This document shows positions 41,081-48,934 of a stretch of 64,000 nucleotides of DNA, in pieces. The stretch's first letter is position 1. Each line of letters opens with the position of its first letter. A program made the translations under genes and the position numbers. The stretch lies in assembly GCF_036206005.1 (NCBI RefSeq), contig NZ_CP108143.1, positions 6,663,501-6,727,500 of the forward strand. The letters run 5' to 3'. Source of the stretch: Streptomyces sp. NBC_00178. GTDB taxonomy: Bacteria > Actinomycetota > Actinomycetes > Streptomycetales > Streptomycetaceae. The notes beneath the pieces are model-generated. The model did no database searches. It saw nothing but the letters and a program-made list of their open reading frames with translations, and was not told the origin of the DNA.

Positions 41081-42748
41081 TCACACGGGCCGGACGGGGA
41101 GCCGTCCGAGCAGTGCCGTGAAGTCGGCGCCGGGCGGCAGGGTGCCGAAGGCGAGGCCGCGATCGCCCGCCAGCCGCGACGCGCAGAAGGCGTCGGCGAC
41201 GGCGTGCGGCGCGTGACGCACCAGCAGGGACCCCTGCAGCACGAGGGCCGCGCGCTCGATCACGCGGCGGGCGCGCAGCGGGGCGTCCTCGGTGAGGACG
41301 AACTCGCCCCGCAGTTCGCGCCAGGCCGTGTCGAGCCGCGCGTCGGCTCCGGCGGCCGCCTCGATCTCCGCACCGAAGGCGTGGAGGGACTCGGGCTCAC
41401 GCGCGAGAGCGCGCAGCATGTCCAGGGCGTTGACGTTGCCCGAGCCCTCCCAGATGCCGTTCAGCGGGGCCTCGCGGTAGAGGCGGGGCATGCCTGACGC
41501 CTCGTCGTAACCGTTGCCGCCGAGGCATTCGAGGGCCTCCGCGACGGCCGCCGGCTGGCGCTTGCACACCCAGTACTTGCCGATCGCCGTGGCGAGTCGG
41601 AGGAAGGCGCGCTCCCCGGCATCGCCGCGCTGAGCCCGGTCCGTCGCCCCGGCCAGGCGCAGGGCCAGAGTGGTCGCCGCCTCGGACTCCAGCCCGAGAT
41701 CGGCGAGGACGTTGCGCATGAGCGGCTGGTCGACGAGCTTCGCGCCGGACACCGTCCGGTGCCGGGCGTGATGAGCGGCCTGGGCCAGTGCGGCACGCGT
41801 GCCCGCCGCCGACCCCAGCACGCAGTCGAGACGGGTCATGGTGACCATGTCGATGATGGTGCGCACCCCCCTGCCCTCGTCCCCGACGAGCCAGGCCACG
41901 GTGTCGTCGAACTCCGGCTCGCTGCTGGCGTTGGAGCGGTTGCCGAGCTTGTCCTTCAGCCGTTGGATGCGGAACGTGTTGCGGCTCCCGTCCGGCAGGA
42001 CGCGCGGCACCAGGAAGCACGACAGCCCGGCCGGTGCCTGTGCGAGCACCAGGAACAGGTCGTTCATCGGCGCGCTGGTGAACCACTTGTGGCCGCGCAG
42101 CCGCCAGGTGCCGTCGGGCCGTTCCGTCGCGGAGGTCGTGTTCGCGCGTACGTCGGTGCCGCCCTGCTTCTCGGTCATGCCCATTCCGGCGAGCAGTCCG
42201 CGCTTGCCCGCCGGGGCGCGCAGGCCCGCGTCGTACACACGGCTGGTCAGCAACGGCTCGTACAGTTCCGCGAGACCGGGGGCGTGGCGCAGCGCCGGGA
42301 CCGCCGCGTAGGTCATGGAGACGGGGCAGCCGTGGCCCGCTTCGGCACTGCTCCACACCATGAACCCGGCCGCACGCGCCACATGTGCCCCGGGCCGGGC
42401 GTCCGCCCAGGGAGCGCCGCCGAGCCCTTCCCCGACGGCCACCTCCATCAGGGAGTGGTAGGCGGGATGGAAGTCCACCTCGTCGACCCGGTGGCCGTAA
42501 CGGTCGTGGGTCCGCAGCACGGGCTCGTGGCGATTGGCCTCGTCCGCCCAGCGCTGCACCTCCTCGCTCCCGGCTCGAAGCCCCAGCCGGTGCAGATCGT
42601 CCAGACACCACTCCGCGCCCTCGCGGCGTACACCGTCGAGCAGTACGGGGTCGTCGGCGACGTCATGGCCCGTCAGGGGTGGCGGCTGGTTGGTCACCTC
42701 GTGCGTGGCCCCCGAGGGGCGGCTGTACGGGACGTCGGTCACGGACAT
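41081..42748 (-). CDS. Acyl-CoA dehydrogenase, AidB-like
   Basis: A 555-residue flavoprotein of the AidB branch: much longer than ordinary acyl-CoA dehydrogenases (about 390) with a C-terminal extension. Features include the N-terminal TNQPPPLTGHDVADDPVL, GMGMTEKQGGTDVRANTTSA, HKWFTSAPMNDLFLVLAQ, RLKDKLGNRSNASSE, and EALECLGGNGY(D/V)E...PLYREAPLNGIWEGSGNV. E. coli AidB is linked to the alkylation response; the activity of actinomycete homologues is uncertain (isovaleryl-CoA-type oxidation has been proposed). The ATG has GGAGG 6 nt upstream and overlaps the end of the tetR gene by 10 nt, implying cotranscription. Confidence 0.88.
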   Translation of the reverse strand: MSVTDVPYSRPSGATHEVTNQPPPLTGHDVADDPVLLDGVRREGAEWCLDDLHRLGLRAGSEEVQRWADEANRHEPVLRTHDRYGHRVDEVDFHPAYHSLMEVAVGEGLGGAPWADARPGAHVARAAGFMVWSSAEAGHGCPVSMTYAAVPALRHAPGLAELYEPLLTSRVYDAGLRAPAGKRGLLAGMGMTEKQGGTDVRANTTSATERPDGTWRLRGHKWFTSAPMNDLFLVLAQAPAGLSCFLVPRVLPDGSRNTFRIQRLKDKLGNRSNASSEPEFDDTVAWLVGDEGRGVRTIIDMVTMTRLDCVLGSAAGTRAALAQAAHHARHRTVSGAKLVDQPLMRNVLADLGLESEAATTLALRLAGATDRAQRGDAGERAFLRLATAIGKYWVCKRQPAAVAEALECLGGNGYDEASGMPRLYREAPLNGIWEGSGNVNALDMLRALAREPESLHAFGAEIEAAAGADARLDTAWRELRGEFVLTEDAPLRARRVIERAALVLQGSLLVRHAPHAVADAFCASRLAGDRGLAFGTLPPGADFTALLGRLPVRPV

Positions 42749-43395
42749 GGGGGTCCTCCGGGGCTGGGGGCGGGTGGGTGCGGGCCGGGAACGTGCGGGG
42801 CTCCCGCGCAGCGCAGGGCCATCGCGGTGAGGTCGCAGAGCAGCTCCGTGCCGTCGTCGCCCTCCGGAGCGCCGAGCGGCACCACCAGCACTTCACCGAT
42901 CGCACCGGTGAGCGCCGCCGCGGTCACGTCGGCGTTCTGGGGCGGCAGCAGGCCCTGGGCCGTGCCGTCCGCGATCACCTCGGCGAAGAGCGTGCGGTAC
43001 CGGCGGCGGAACTCCAGACGCTCGGCGCCGACGGCCGGCTCCGCGGGGGCCGCGAGCAGGGCGTAGGCCAGCCCGCGGTTCTCCAGGGCGCGACGGGCGA
43101 AGACCTGGACACCCGCCGTGAGGCGTTCGACCGGGGTGCCCTCGCCGCCCAGGACCGCGCCCAGGACCTCCACCTCGCGCCGGGCCGCACGCCGGAACAC
43201 CTCGACGGCCAGCGCCGCCTTCGACGGGAAGTGCTGGTACACCGAGCCGGCGGCGATTCCCGCCGCGCAGGCGACCGCGGTCACGGACGCCTGCGCCCAG
43301 CCGACCTCGGCCACGACATCGGTGGCACGGGCGACGAGCCGGTCGCGGGCGGCTTCCAGGCGATGGAGCTCGGCCGGGGTCTTGCGGTAGGCCAT
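42739..43395 (-). CDS. TetR-family repressor
   Basis: A 218-residue TetR regulator: the N-terminal helix-turn-helix includes VGWAQASVTAVACAAGIAAGSVYQHFPSKAALAVEVFR, with SVYQHF as the recognition helix. The C-terminal ligand domain is Ala/Leu-rich with a Pro-rich tail that overlaps the downstream gene. ATG 43395 lacks a ribosome site; upstream an inverted repeat GTGAA-N6-TTCAC lies 8 bp before the start. It likely controls itself and the AidB-like dehydrogenase, perhaps in response to an acyl-CoA. Confidence 0.87.
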   Translation of the reverse strand: MAYRKTPAELHRLEAARDRLVARATDVVAEVGWAQASVTAVACAAGIAAGSVYQHFPSKAALAVEVFRRAARREVEVLGAVLGGEGTPVERLTAGVQVFARRALENRGLAYALLAAPAEPAVGAERLEFRRRYRTLFAEVIADGTAQGLLPPQNADVTAAALTGAIGEVLVVPLGAPEGDDGTELLCDLTAMALRCAGAPHVPGPHPPAPSPGGPPCP

Positions 43396-43402
43396 ACAAG
43401 AA

Positions 43403-43418
43403 GTGAACCAGCATTCAC
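43403..43418. promoter_or_regulatory. TetR operator
   Basis: GTGAA-CCAGCA-TTCAC, a 16-bp inverted repeat immediately upstream of the tetR ATG, in the size and position typical for TetR autorepression. Confidence 0.6.
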
Positions 43419-43455
43419 AGCTTGCCGGCAAGGGTCACCACCAGAGCCGGCAGGG

Positions 43456-43524
43456 ACGGTCCCCACGGCCGGCGGGGGACTGCCCCCACGGTCGGCGGGG
43501 GACGGCCCCCACGGCCGGCACGAT
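43456..43524. repeat. Three tandem 23-bp hairpin-forming repeats
   Basis: Units at 43456-43478, 43479-43501 and 43502-43524 are near-identical and each of the first two can fold through CCCC and GGGGG arms. They lie between the tetR operator and the end of the small Cys-rich gene, so they could act as its terminator. Confidence 0.75.
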
Positions 43525-43597
43525 CGGGCCCCGCCCCGGGTCCCTTCGCCGCCGGGCCCCGGAAGACCATGGGCGGGACGTGGGGGCCGTACCCGGT

Positions 43598-43834
43598 TCA
43601 GCCCGCCGAAGGGACGTCCACGCCCTCGGCAACGGCATCCAGACGGCCCGCCTTGGCCTCCTGGACGATCGAGCCGAACTGATCGGCGCTCATCCGGATC
43701 TGCTGACCGAAGTCGTCGGTGATCACGACCCTGCGGTCCTCCGGCGCGGTCTCGTCGACGAACAGTTGCGGGCACCCGCAGTCGCAGTTGCCGCAGAACG
43801 TCGCCAGGGGTTCCAACGCACTCGGATCCATCAT
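43598..43834 (-). CDS. Small Cys-cluster protein of unknown function
   Basis: A 78-residue protein with the cluster CGNCDCGC (C-x2-C-x-C-x-C) near residues 14-21, followed by a conserved-looking PQLFVDETAPEDRRVVITDDFGQQIRMSADQFGSIVQEAKAG region that reads as strands plus a helix. I recall similar small actinomycete proteins but no function. The cysteines could bind zinc or an iron-sulfur cluster, or could be a modified-peptide core; no modification enzyme is adjacent. Starts at ATG 43834 or the next codon (both Met); AGGAG lies 5-8 nt upstream. The 277 bp between it and the oxidoreductase gene show no other gene. Confidence 0.7.
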   Translation of the reverse strand: MMDPSALEPLATFCGNCDCGCPQLFVDETAPEDRRVVITDDFGQQIRMSADQFGSIVQEAKAGRLDAVAEGVDVPSAG

Positions 43835-44111
43835 GTGTTCTCCTCGCTCCGCGTCCGCCACGCAGTCGGCCGCCGGTCAGGGGCGGACGGCTGCGTGGGC
43901 CGTCGCGGTAGGCATTCCCGGAGCGGCGTCGTGCAAGCCGAGGGCGCGGATACGGCCGGGGCGCGGCCGGACGCCACCGTGCTTCAGGTGCCTCCGGTCG
44001 CACGCGGAAGGCGGAAACCGCAGGACCCGGTCGTGCGACTACCTGGGAGAGGTCTGCCCGCCCCGCCGGGTTCCCCGGTGCGATGCGGCCGGACGGGCGC
44101 ACCGGTCCCGC

Positions 44112-45209
44112 TCAGCCGTGGGTGGGGTAGTCGGTGTAACCGACGGGCCCGCCGGTGTACATCGCGTACTTCGACCGTACGGCGTTGACGGGCGCGCCGG
44201 CACGCAGCCGTTCGACGAGGTCGGGGTTGGCCAGGAAGGGGCGGCCCAGCGCGATGAGGTCGGCGCCGGCCGCGAGCAGCCGTTCGGCCGCCTCCCTGCC
44301 CCCGTCGGCGGGGATCCGGTCCGCCGGCAGCACCGGATTGGCGATGAGGGTCCCCGGCCAGATCTCGCGGAGACGGGCGAACAGCGGCTGCTCCGGGGAG
44401 GCGAAGGCGACGTGCAGGTAGGCCAGGCCCTTGTCCGCGCTGGCCGCGAGCAGAGCCGGGTAGAGGACATCGGCGTCGGTGTCCGTGACTCCGTTGACGG
44501 CGTGGCCGGGGGAGACGCGGAGGCCGGTGCGCTCGCCGCCGACCGCGTCGGCGACGGCGGCGGTGACCTCGGTCGTGAAGCGGATGCGGTTCTCGACGCT
44601 GCCGCCGTACGCGTCGGTGCGGAGGTTGGTGTTCGGGGCCAGGAACTGGTGCAACAGGTAGCCGTTGGCGCTGTGCACCTCCACCCCGGCGAACCCGGCG
44701 TCGACGGCCCGGCGTGCCGCGGCGGCGAAGTCGTGGATCGTGGCGCGGATGTCCTCGGAGGTCATCTCCCTCGGCGTGACCGCCTCCTGACGCCCGGTCG
44801 GTGTGTGGATCGGTTCGGGCAGCGGGACCGGAGAGGGGGCGATCGGGGTGAAACCGCTGGTGTCGGGGTGGCCGACGCGTCCGCCGTGCTGGATCTGGAG
44901 GAACATCGGCCCGCCGCCGGCCGCCCGGACCGCCTCGGTGACCCGCCGCCAGCCTTCGGTGTGGGCGTCGGAGTGCAGGGCGGTGATGTTCGGGTAGGTC
45001 CGGCCCACCGGGCTGGGGGTCGACGCCTCGGCGATGATCATGCCCGCACCGGCGCGCTGGGCGTAGTACTCGGCCATCAGCGGGGTGGCGGTGCCGTCGA
45101 CCTCGGCACGGTTGCGGGTCATCGGCGCCATGACCAGGCGGTTGGCCAGCTCGTGCCGGCCGAGGCGGGCGGGGGAGAGGAGGAGCGACGTCGTGGTCTC
45201 GGAGGTCAT
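44112..45209 (-). CDS. Old yellow enzyme family ene-reductase (NemA-like)
   Basis: A 365-residue FMN barrel enzyme that reduces activated C=C bonds with NAD(P)H. Motifs include NRLVMAPMTRNRA at the N-terminus, FLQIQHGGRVGHP, FAGVEVHSANGYLLHQFLAPNTNLRTDAYGGSVENR, and ALGRPFLANPDLVERL. The family typically helps remove electrophiles such as enones, nitro compounds and quinones. The ATG start lies 7 nt past a TACGGT -10, so the mRNA may be leaderless, and the promoter has the MerR-type layout with a palindrome in the spacer. Divergent from merR. Confidence 0.92.
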   Translation of the reverse strand: MTSETTTSLLLSPARLGRHELANRLVMAPMTRNRAEVDGTATPLMAEYYAQRAGAGMIIAEASTPSPVGRTYPNITALHSDAHTEGWRRVTEAVRAAGGGPMFLQIQHGGRVGHPDTSGFTPIAPSPVPLPEPIHTPTGRQEAVTPREMTSEDIRATIHDFAAAARRAVDAGFAGVEVHSANGYLLHQFLAPNTNLRTDAYGGSVENRIRFTTEVTAAVADAVGGERTGLRVSPGHAVNGVTDTDADVLYPALLAASADKGLAYLHVAFASPEQPLFARLREIWPGTLIANPVLPADRIPADGGREAAERLLAAGADLIALGRPFLANPDLVERLRAGAPVNAVRSKYAMYTGGPVGYTDYPTHG

Positions 45210-45215
45210 GCACGT

Positions 45216-45247
45216 ACCGTAAAACCTGACACCGGTGTGAGAATCAA
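45216..45247 (-). promoter_or_regulatory. MerR-type promoter with operator in the spacer
   Basis: On the minus strand -35 TTGATT (45247-45242) and -10 TACGGT (45221-45216) are 20 bp apart (19 bp if TTACGG is used), longer than the normal 17-18. The spacer is filled by CTCACACCGGTGTCAG (45241-45226), containing the perfect palindrome ACACCGGTGT. This is the classical architecture of promoters activated by MerR-family proteins, and merR is the divergent neighbour. Confidence 0.8.
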
Positions 45248-45271
45248 GGCGAAGGGGGTGTGTTCCGGGTC

Positions 45272-45649
45272 ATGCGTATCGGTGAGCTGTCCCGGCGCAC
45301 GGGCGTCAGCGAGCGCTCGTTGCGCTACTACGAGCAAGAGGGCCTGCTGGGGGCCGAGCGGACACCTGGAGGCCATCGGGAGTACACCGAGGCCGCGGTG
45401 GCCAGGGTCCGTCGCATCCAGGTGCTCTACGCGGCGGGGCTGTGCAGCGCCAAGATCGTGAAGCTGCTGCCCTGCATGCGCGACGGTGACGGAGGGCCCT
45501 CCGCGACGGCCGACGCCTTCCTGGTCGGCGAGCTGACCGTCGAACGCGCCCGCATCGACCGCCTGATCGAGGACCTGCGACGCTCCCGCTCGCTGCTGGA
45601 CGACGTCATCGCGGCGGCCGCCGGGGGACGGGAGGAGCCGGGTCCCTGA
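45272..45649 (+). CDS. MerR-family activator
   Basis: A 125-residue regulator with N-terminal wHTH MRIGELSRRTGVSERSLRYYEQEGLLGAERTPGGHREYTEAAV and a dimerisation coiled coil after residue 75. One cysteine pair (LCSAKIVKLLPC) lies at the start of the coiled coil, a possible redox or electrophile sensor. A GTG at 45260 is an alternative start, adding 4 residues, with a purine stretch directly before it. It is divergent from the ene-reductase; together they look like a small electrophile-response pair. Confidence 0.88.
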   Translation: MRIGELSRRTGVSERSLRYYEQEGLLGAERTPGGHREYTEAAVARVRRIQVLYAAGLCSAKIVKLLPCMRDGDGGPSATADAFLVGELTVERARIDRLIEDLRRSRSLLDDVIAAAAGGREEPGP

Positions 45650-45964
45650 TTCCGGCCGGCGGCGCGGTGCTCCGGCTGCGACGCCCCCGATGGGCGGCGT
45701 TCCGGCAACCATGCCCCCGGCGGCGGGCCCGCATCCGCCCGGACGGGTGGGCACGTTCCCCCATGCCGTCATCCGGTCGGCGCCATCCGACGGGTACGGG
45801 CCCCTTCCGGACCGAGCCCGCGAGTCGCCCGGTTGCGGAGAGTGACTTCGGCCGGTGAGCCCCCGACGTGCAGATCGCCGGAGCGGCCCCCAACCTGGAG
45901 TGAAGCCGGGAAGAGGCCCCCGGCGGGCTGTGGCCGTCGGAAGGAGCGGAGGCGAATCGTCCCC
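45650..45964. other. 315-bp intergenic region
   Basis: Between merR and the signalling protein. I see no gene, no long inverted repeat and no promoter I can defend; purine-rich sequence near 45940-45955 includes a possible distant ribosome site for the next gene. Confidence 0.4.
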
Positions 45965-48058
45965 ATGGCATCCGCATCCGCATCGAAGTCCGCATCGGAA
46001 CCCGACGACGACGCCGCGCTGGTCGTCGTGGGCCCGTCGGGAGCCGTGCTGGAGTGGAGCCGGGAGGCCGGAGAGCTCTTCGGCAGGACGGCCTCCGACG
46101 CGGTGGGCCGCCCGGCCTGGGAGCTGCTCGCCCCGGCGGACGGGAAGCACCGGCGCACGGGCGACGCGGAGGAGCCGGACGAACTGGTCGTGCGCCTGGT
46201 GACCCGCGGCGACGGCTCGCGCGCCTGGGGCCTGTTCAGGGCGGCTCCCGCAGCCGATGACGACCCTCTCGGACAGGCCCTGCTGAGGGCCCTGTTCACC
46301 ATGTCGCCCATCGGCATGCACGTGCTGGACGCCGAGTTGCGCGTACTGCGGGTCAACATGGCGGCCGGCGGGGTGAGCGGCATCCCCGCCGAGCAGTTGA
46401 TCGGGCACCGGCTCGAGGAGGTGACCCGTCTCACCAGCCCCGAGGCCACCACCGCCATGATGAAGGAGGTGCTGGCCACCGGTGAGCCCGCCCTCGACAG
46501 GATCGTGGGGGCAAACCCGCCTACCGACCCGACCCGGGAGCACCTCTACCAGGTGTCCGTTTTCCCGCTCCGCGACCCGGGCGGGCTGATCCTCGCTGTC
46601 GCGGCGTCGGTCGTCGACGTCACCGGGCGCGAACAGGCCCTGTCGCGCACCCGCGTGCTCAACGCGGCGCGCGAGGGAGTGGGACGCACCCTGGAGATGG
46701 ACACGACCTGCGCGGAACTGGTCCGTGTCCTGGTACCCGACTTCGCGGACGACGCGGAGGTCGACCTCCTGGACCCGGTCATCCGCGGTGACGAACCCCC
46801 GCTCGCACCCGTCCCGCTCGAAATGCCGCTGCGCCGCATGGCCTTCGCCTCGGCCGACGAGCCGCACGAGGGCGGTTCGCCGGGGCCCTTCCGCTTTCCG
46901 GCGGCGTGGTCGCAGTCCCTCACCGACCTGCGGCCCCACCTCATCGTCCACGACCCGGAGCCCGGTTCCCTACCCTCGGAGGTCCATTCGGCGCTCATCA
47001 CCCCGCTGACGCTCCGGGGCGGAGTCCTCGGGACGCTGAGCCTCCACCGGTCGGCCGGGCGCACGCCGTTCGACCAGGAGGACCTCGATCTCGCTCTGGA
47101 GCTGGCCGCACGCACCGCGCTGCACATCGACAACTCCCGCCGCTACACGCGTGAACACACCATCGCAGTCACACTCCAGCGACACCTGCTCCCGCAGGAC
47201 CCTCCCCGCCGCGACGCTCTGGAGACGAGCCACTTCCACCGTCCCAGAGGAGCCGGCGGAGGGTGGTCCGACGTCATCCCCCTGTCCGGGGCGCGCGTGG
47301 CGTTCACCGTCGGCCGGGTGTCCGGAGAGGGCATCCAGTCGACCGCCGCCATGGGCCAACTGCGCACCGCCATCCACACCCTGTCGTCCCTGGACCTCGA
47401 ATGCGACGAACTGCTCGCCCGGCTCAACGACACGGCCGCCCGGCTCGCCGCCGAGCGGGCGGCCGCCGACTCGGGCCGCCTTCCGCAGGAGGAGGCGCTG
47501 ACCGCGTCGCTCGCGTACGGCATCTACGACCCGCTCACGCTCAGCTGCACGATCGCCCTCGCCGGACACCCGCCCCCGCTGCTCGTGCACCCCGACGGGA
47601 CGACGGAGATCCCGGAGCTCCCGAGCGCCCCGGCCCTCGGCGAGGACGTCGACGGCGCGGTGTTCGCCGCGACGTCCCTCGATCTCCAGGCCGGCACCGT
47701 CATCGGGCTGGCCGCCGCGCGCGACTGGGTGCGGCGCAGGCTGACCGAATGGGGCCTCGACGCGCTGACGTTCGGCACGGAACTCATCGTCAGCGAACTC
47801 GCCACCAACGCGATCTGCTACGGAACGCCCCCGCTGCAGGTCAGGCTGGTCAACGGCCCCACGTTGACGTGCGAGGTCAGCGATTCGAGTTTCGTCGCCC
47901 CGCATCTGCGCCATGCCCGGACCACGGACGAGGGCGGGCGCGGCCTGTTCATCTGCGCGGAGCTCGCCCAGCGCTGGGGCGCCCGGTTCACGAGCAGGGG
48001 CAAGACGATCTGGACCGAGCAGGCGCCGCCCAGGCCGGGTGCACCGGCCCAGCCGTAG
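45965..48058 (+). CDS. PAS-GAF-degenerate SpoIIE phosphatase-HATPase signalling protein
   Basis: A 697-residue soluble protein. Order: PAS-like region (about 15-100), second PAS (about 105-225), GAF (about 235-395), a SpoIIE/PP2C-like domain (about 400-580) and a C-terminal anti-sigma-factor-type HATPase (about 585-690) with ELATNA near 610 and DEGGRGLFIC. In active family members the phosphatase carries GGDW-(Y/F)-D, GDVxG, YTDGL and DD metal-binding motifs. Here they read GGGWSD (about 431-436), GRVSG (about 450) and the last two are absent, the domain passing from LQAGTVIGLAAARD directly into the HATPase. AGHPPPLL (533) is kept. I infer a pseudophosphatase that still has kinase-like capacity. 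The ATG's best ribosome site is 12 nt upstream. Confidence 0.85.
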   Translation: MASASASKSASEPDDDAALVVVGPSGAVLEWSREAGELFGRTASDAVGRPAWELLAPADGKHRRTGDAEEPDELVVRLVTRGDGSRAWGLFRAAPAADDDPLGQALLRALFTMSPIGMHVLDAELRVLRVNMAAGGVSGIPAEQLIGHRLEEVTRLTSPEATTAMMKEVLATGEPALDRIVGANPPTDPTREHLYQVSVFPLRDPGGLILAVAASVVDVTGREQALSRTRVLNAAREGVGRTLEMDTTCAELVRVLVPDFADDAEVDLLDPVIRGDEPPLAPVPLEMPLRRMAFASADEPHEGGSPGPFRFPAAWSQSLTDLRPHLIVHDPEPGSLPSEVHSALITPLTLRGGVLGTLSLHRSAGRTPFDQEDLDLALELAARTALHIDNSRRYTREHTIAVTLQRHLLPQDPPRRDALETSHFHRPRGAGGGWSDVIPLSGARVAFTVGRVSGEGIQSTAAMGQLRTAIHTLSSLDLECDELLARLNDTAARLAAERAAADSGRLPQEEALTASLAYGIYDPLTLSCTIALAGHPPPLLVHPDGTTEIPELPSAPALGEDVDGAVFAATSLDLQAGTVIGLAAARDWVRRRLTEWGLDALTFGTELIVSELATNAICYGTPPLQVRLVNGPTLTCEVSDSSFVAPHLRHARTTDEGGRGLFICAELAQRWGARFTSRGKTIWTEQAPPRPGAPAQP

Positions 48059-48085
48059 TCGGCGGGCGGGGGCGGGTGTGCTGCG

Positions 48086-48286
48086 GTCAACTCCTCCTGG
48101 GCGTACAGCGGCGAGAACGGCGGGGCCACCCTCGACCACCAGTACTACGACGACGGCGCCACGCACCACCTCTCCGTCCCGGGCAGGAAGCAGAGCGCCG
48201 GCGCCGACCTGGACCGCGACGTGTGGCGTATCAGGATCTGTGTGCCCGCCTCCGCGGGAGAAGGGGTGTCCTGGGTCTGCTCGAAC
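48086..48286 (+). pseudogene. C-terminal fragment of a secreted-protein gene
   Basis: The frame following the signalling gene's stop reads like the end of a small secreted actinomycete protein: VNSSWAYSGENGGATL, DHQYYDDGATHHLSVPG, then RDVWRIRICVPASAGEGVSWVCSN. Such proteins usually end with this kind of cysteine-bearing strand. There is no start codon or signal peptide before it, and after VCSN the sequence becomes arginine-rich noise, so both ends are lost. Probably a decayed gene; the function of intact relatives is unknown to me. Confidence 0.5.
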
Positions 48287-48527
48287 CGGCGCCGACGCCG
48301 GCTCCGCGCCTCCGGGCCGGACCGCATCGCGGGACCGGGGGTGCGAGGCCCTTCCGTGGTGGCGGGCTCGCGCTCCCCTCCAGGCCGTGCCCGCAGGGTG
48401 ACGGCGCGAGCCGGCGGTGATCCCGGCGGGCGAGAACGCATGCCCGCCAGGACGGATAAGAAACAGATAAGTTTCCAGGCATGGGCCGGGAGTGCCGGGG
48501 CACCCGCCTTCTCGGAGGTTGATAACT

Positions 48528-48698
48528 ATGGTTCCCCTGCTTCTCGTCCTGCTTCTCGCCCTGGTCCTCTTCGGGGCCGGGTTCGCACTCAAGGCCCTGT
48601 GGATCGTCGCCGTGATCGTGCTCGCCGTCTGGCTGCTCGGTTTCGTCATGCGTTCCGCCGGTACCGGTGGCCGACGCGGCCGTTGGTACCGCTGGTAG
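48528..48698 (+). CDS. Small hydrophobic membrane protein
   Basis: A 56-residue protein of two hydrophobic helices (VPLLLVLLLALVLFGAGFALKALW and IVAVIVLAVWLLGFVM) followed by the Gly/Arg-rich end GGRRGRWYRW. It resembles the widespread Streptomyces 'hydrophobic protein' family, whose members are often stress-induced; function unknown. The ATG has GGAGG 9 nt upstream. The upstream GTTT and GGGAGT do not match the sigma-B consensus closely. A strong terminator follows. Confidence 0.8.
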   Translation: MVPLLLVLLLALVLFGAGFALKALWIVAVIVLAVWLLGFVMRSAGTGGRRGRWYRW

Positions 48699-48719
48699 CC
48701 ACCACCCGTCCCCACGGCG

Positions 48720-48762
48720 CTGCGGGGCGGTCCCGGACCTGAGGTCTGGGACCGCCCCGCAG
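48720..48762 (+). terminator. Strong hairpin terminator
   Basis: 15-bp perfect stem (48720-48734 with 48748-48762) enclosing a further GACC/GGTC hairpin; 21 bp past the stop of the small hydrophobic protein. Confidence 0.8.
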
Positions 48763-48934
48763 CCATGTGCGGTTCGCGTGAAAATGCGGTGACCGGCGCG
48801 AGGGGCGCGCACCGGCGGGGCAGAAGCACGGTGTGGCCGGGGGCCCACCGGACGCGCGGGGGAACCGCGCGCCTCCACCGGTGGGCCCCCGGCCACCTCC
48901 GCCCGGCCGCGGGCGGCTCCCTTACGATCGCCCC

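Noticed and set aside
48460..48495. Sigma-B promoter before the small hydrophobic protein
   Set aside because: GTTT and GGGAGT are present but the -10 differs from GGGTAC/T and spacing is 13 bp.
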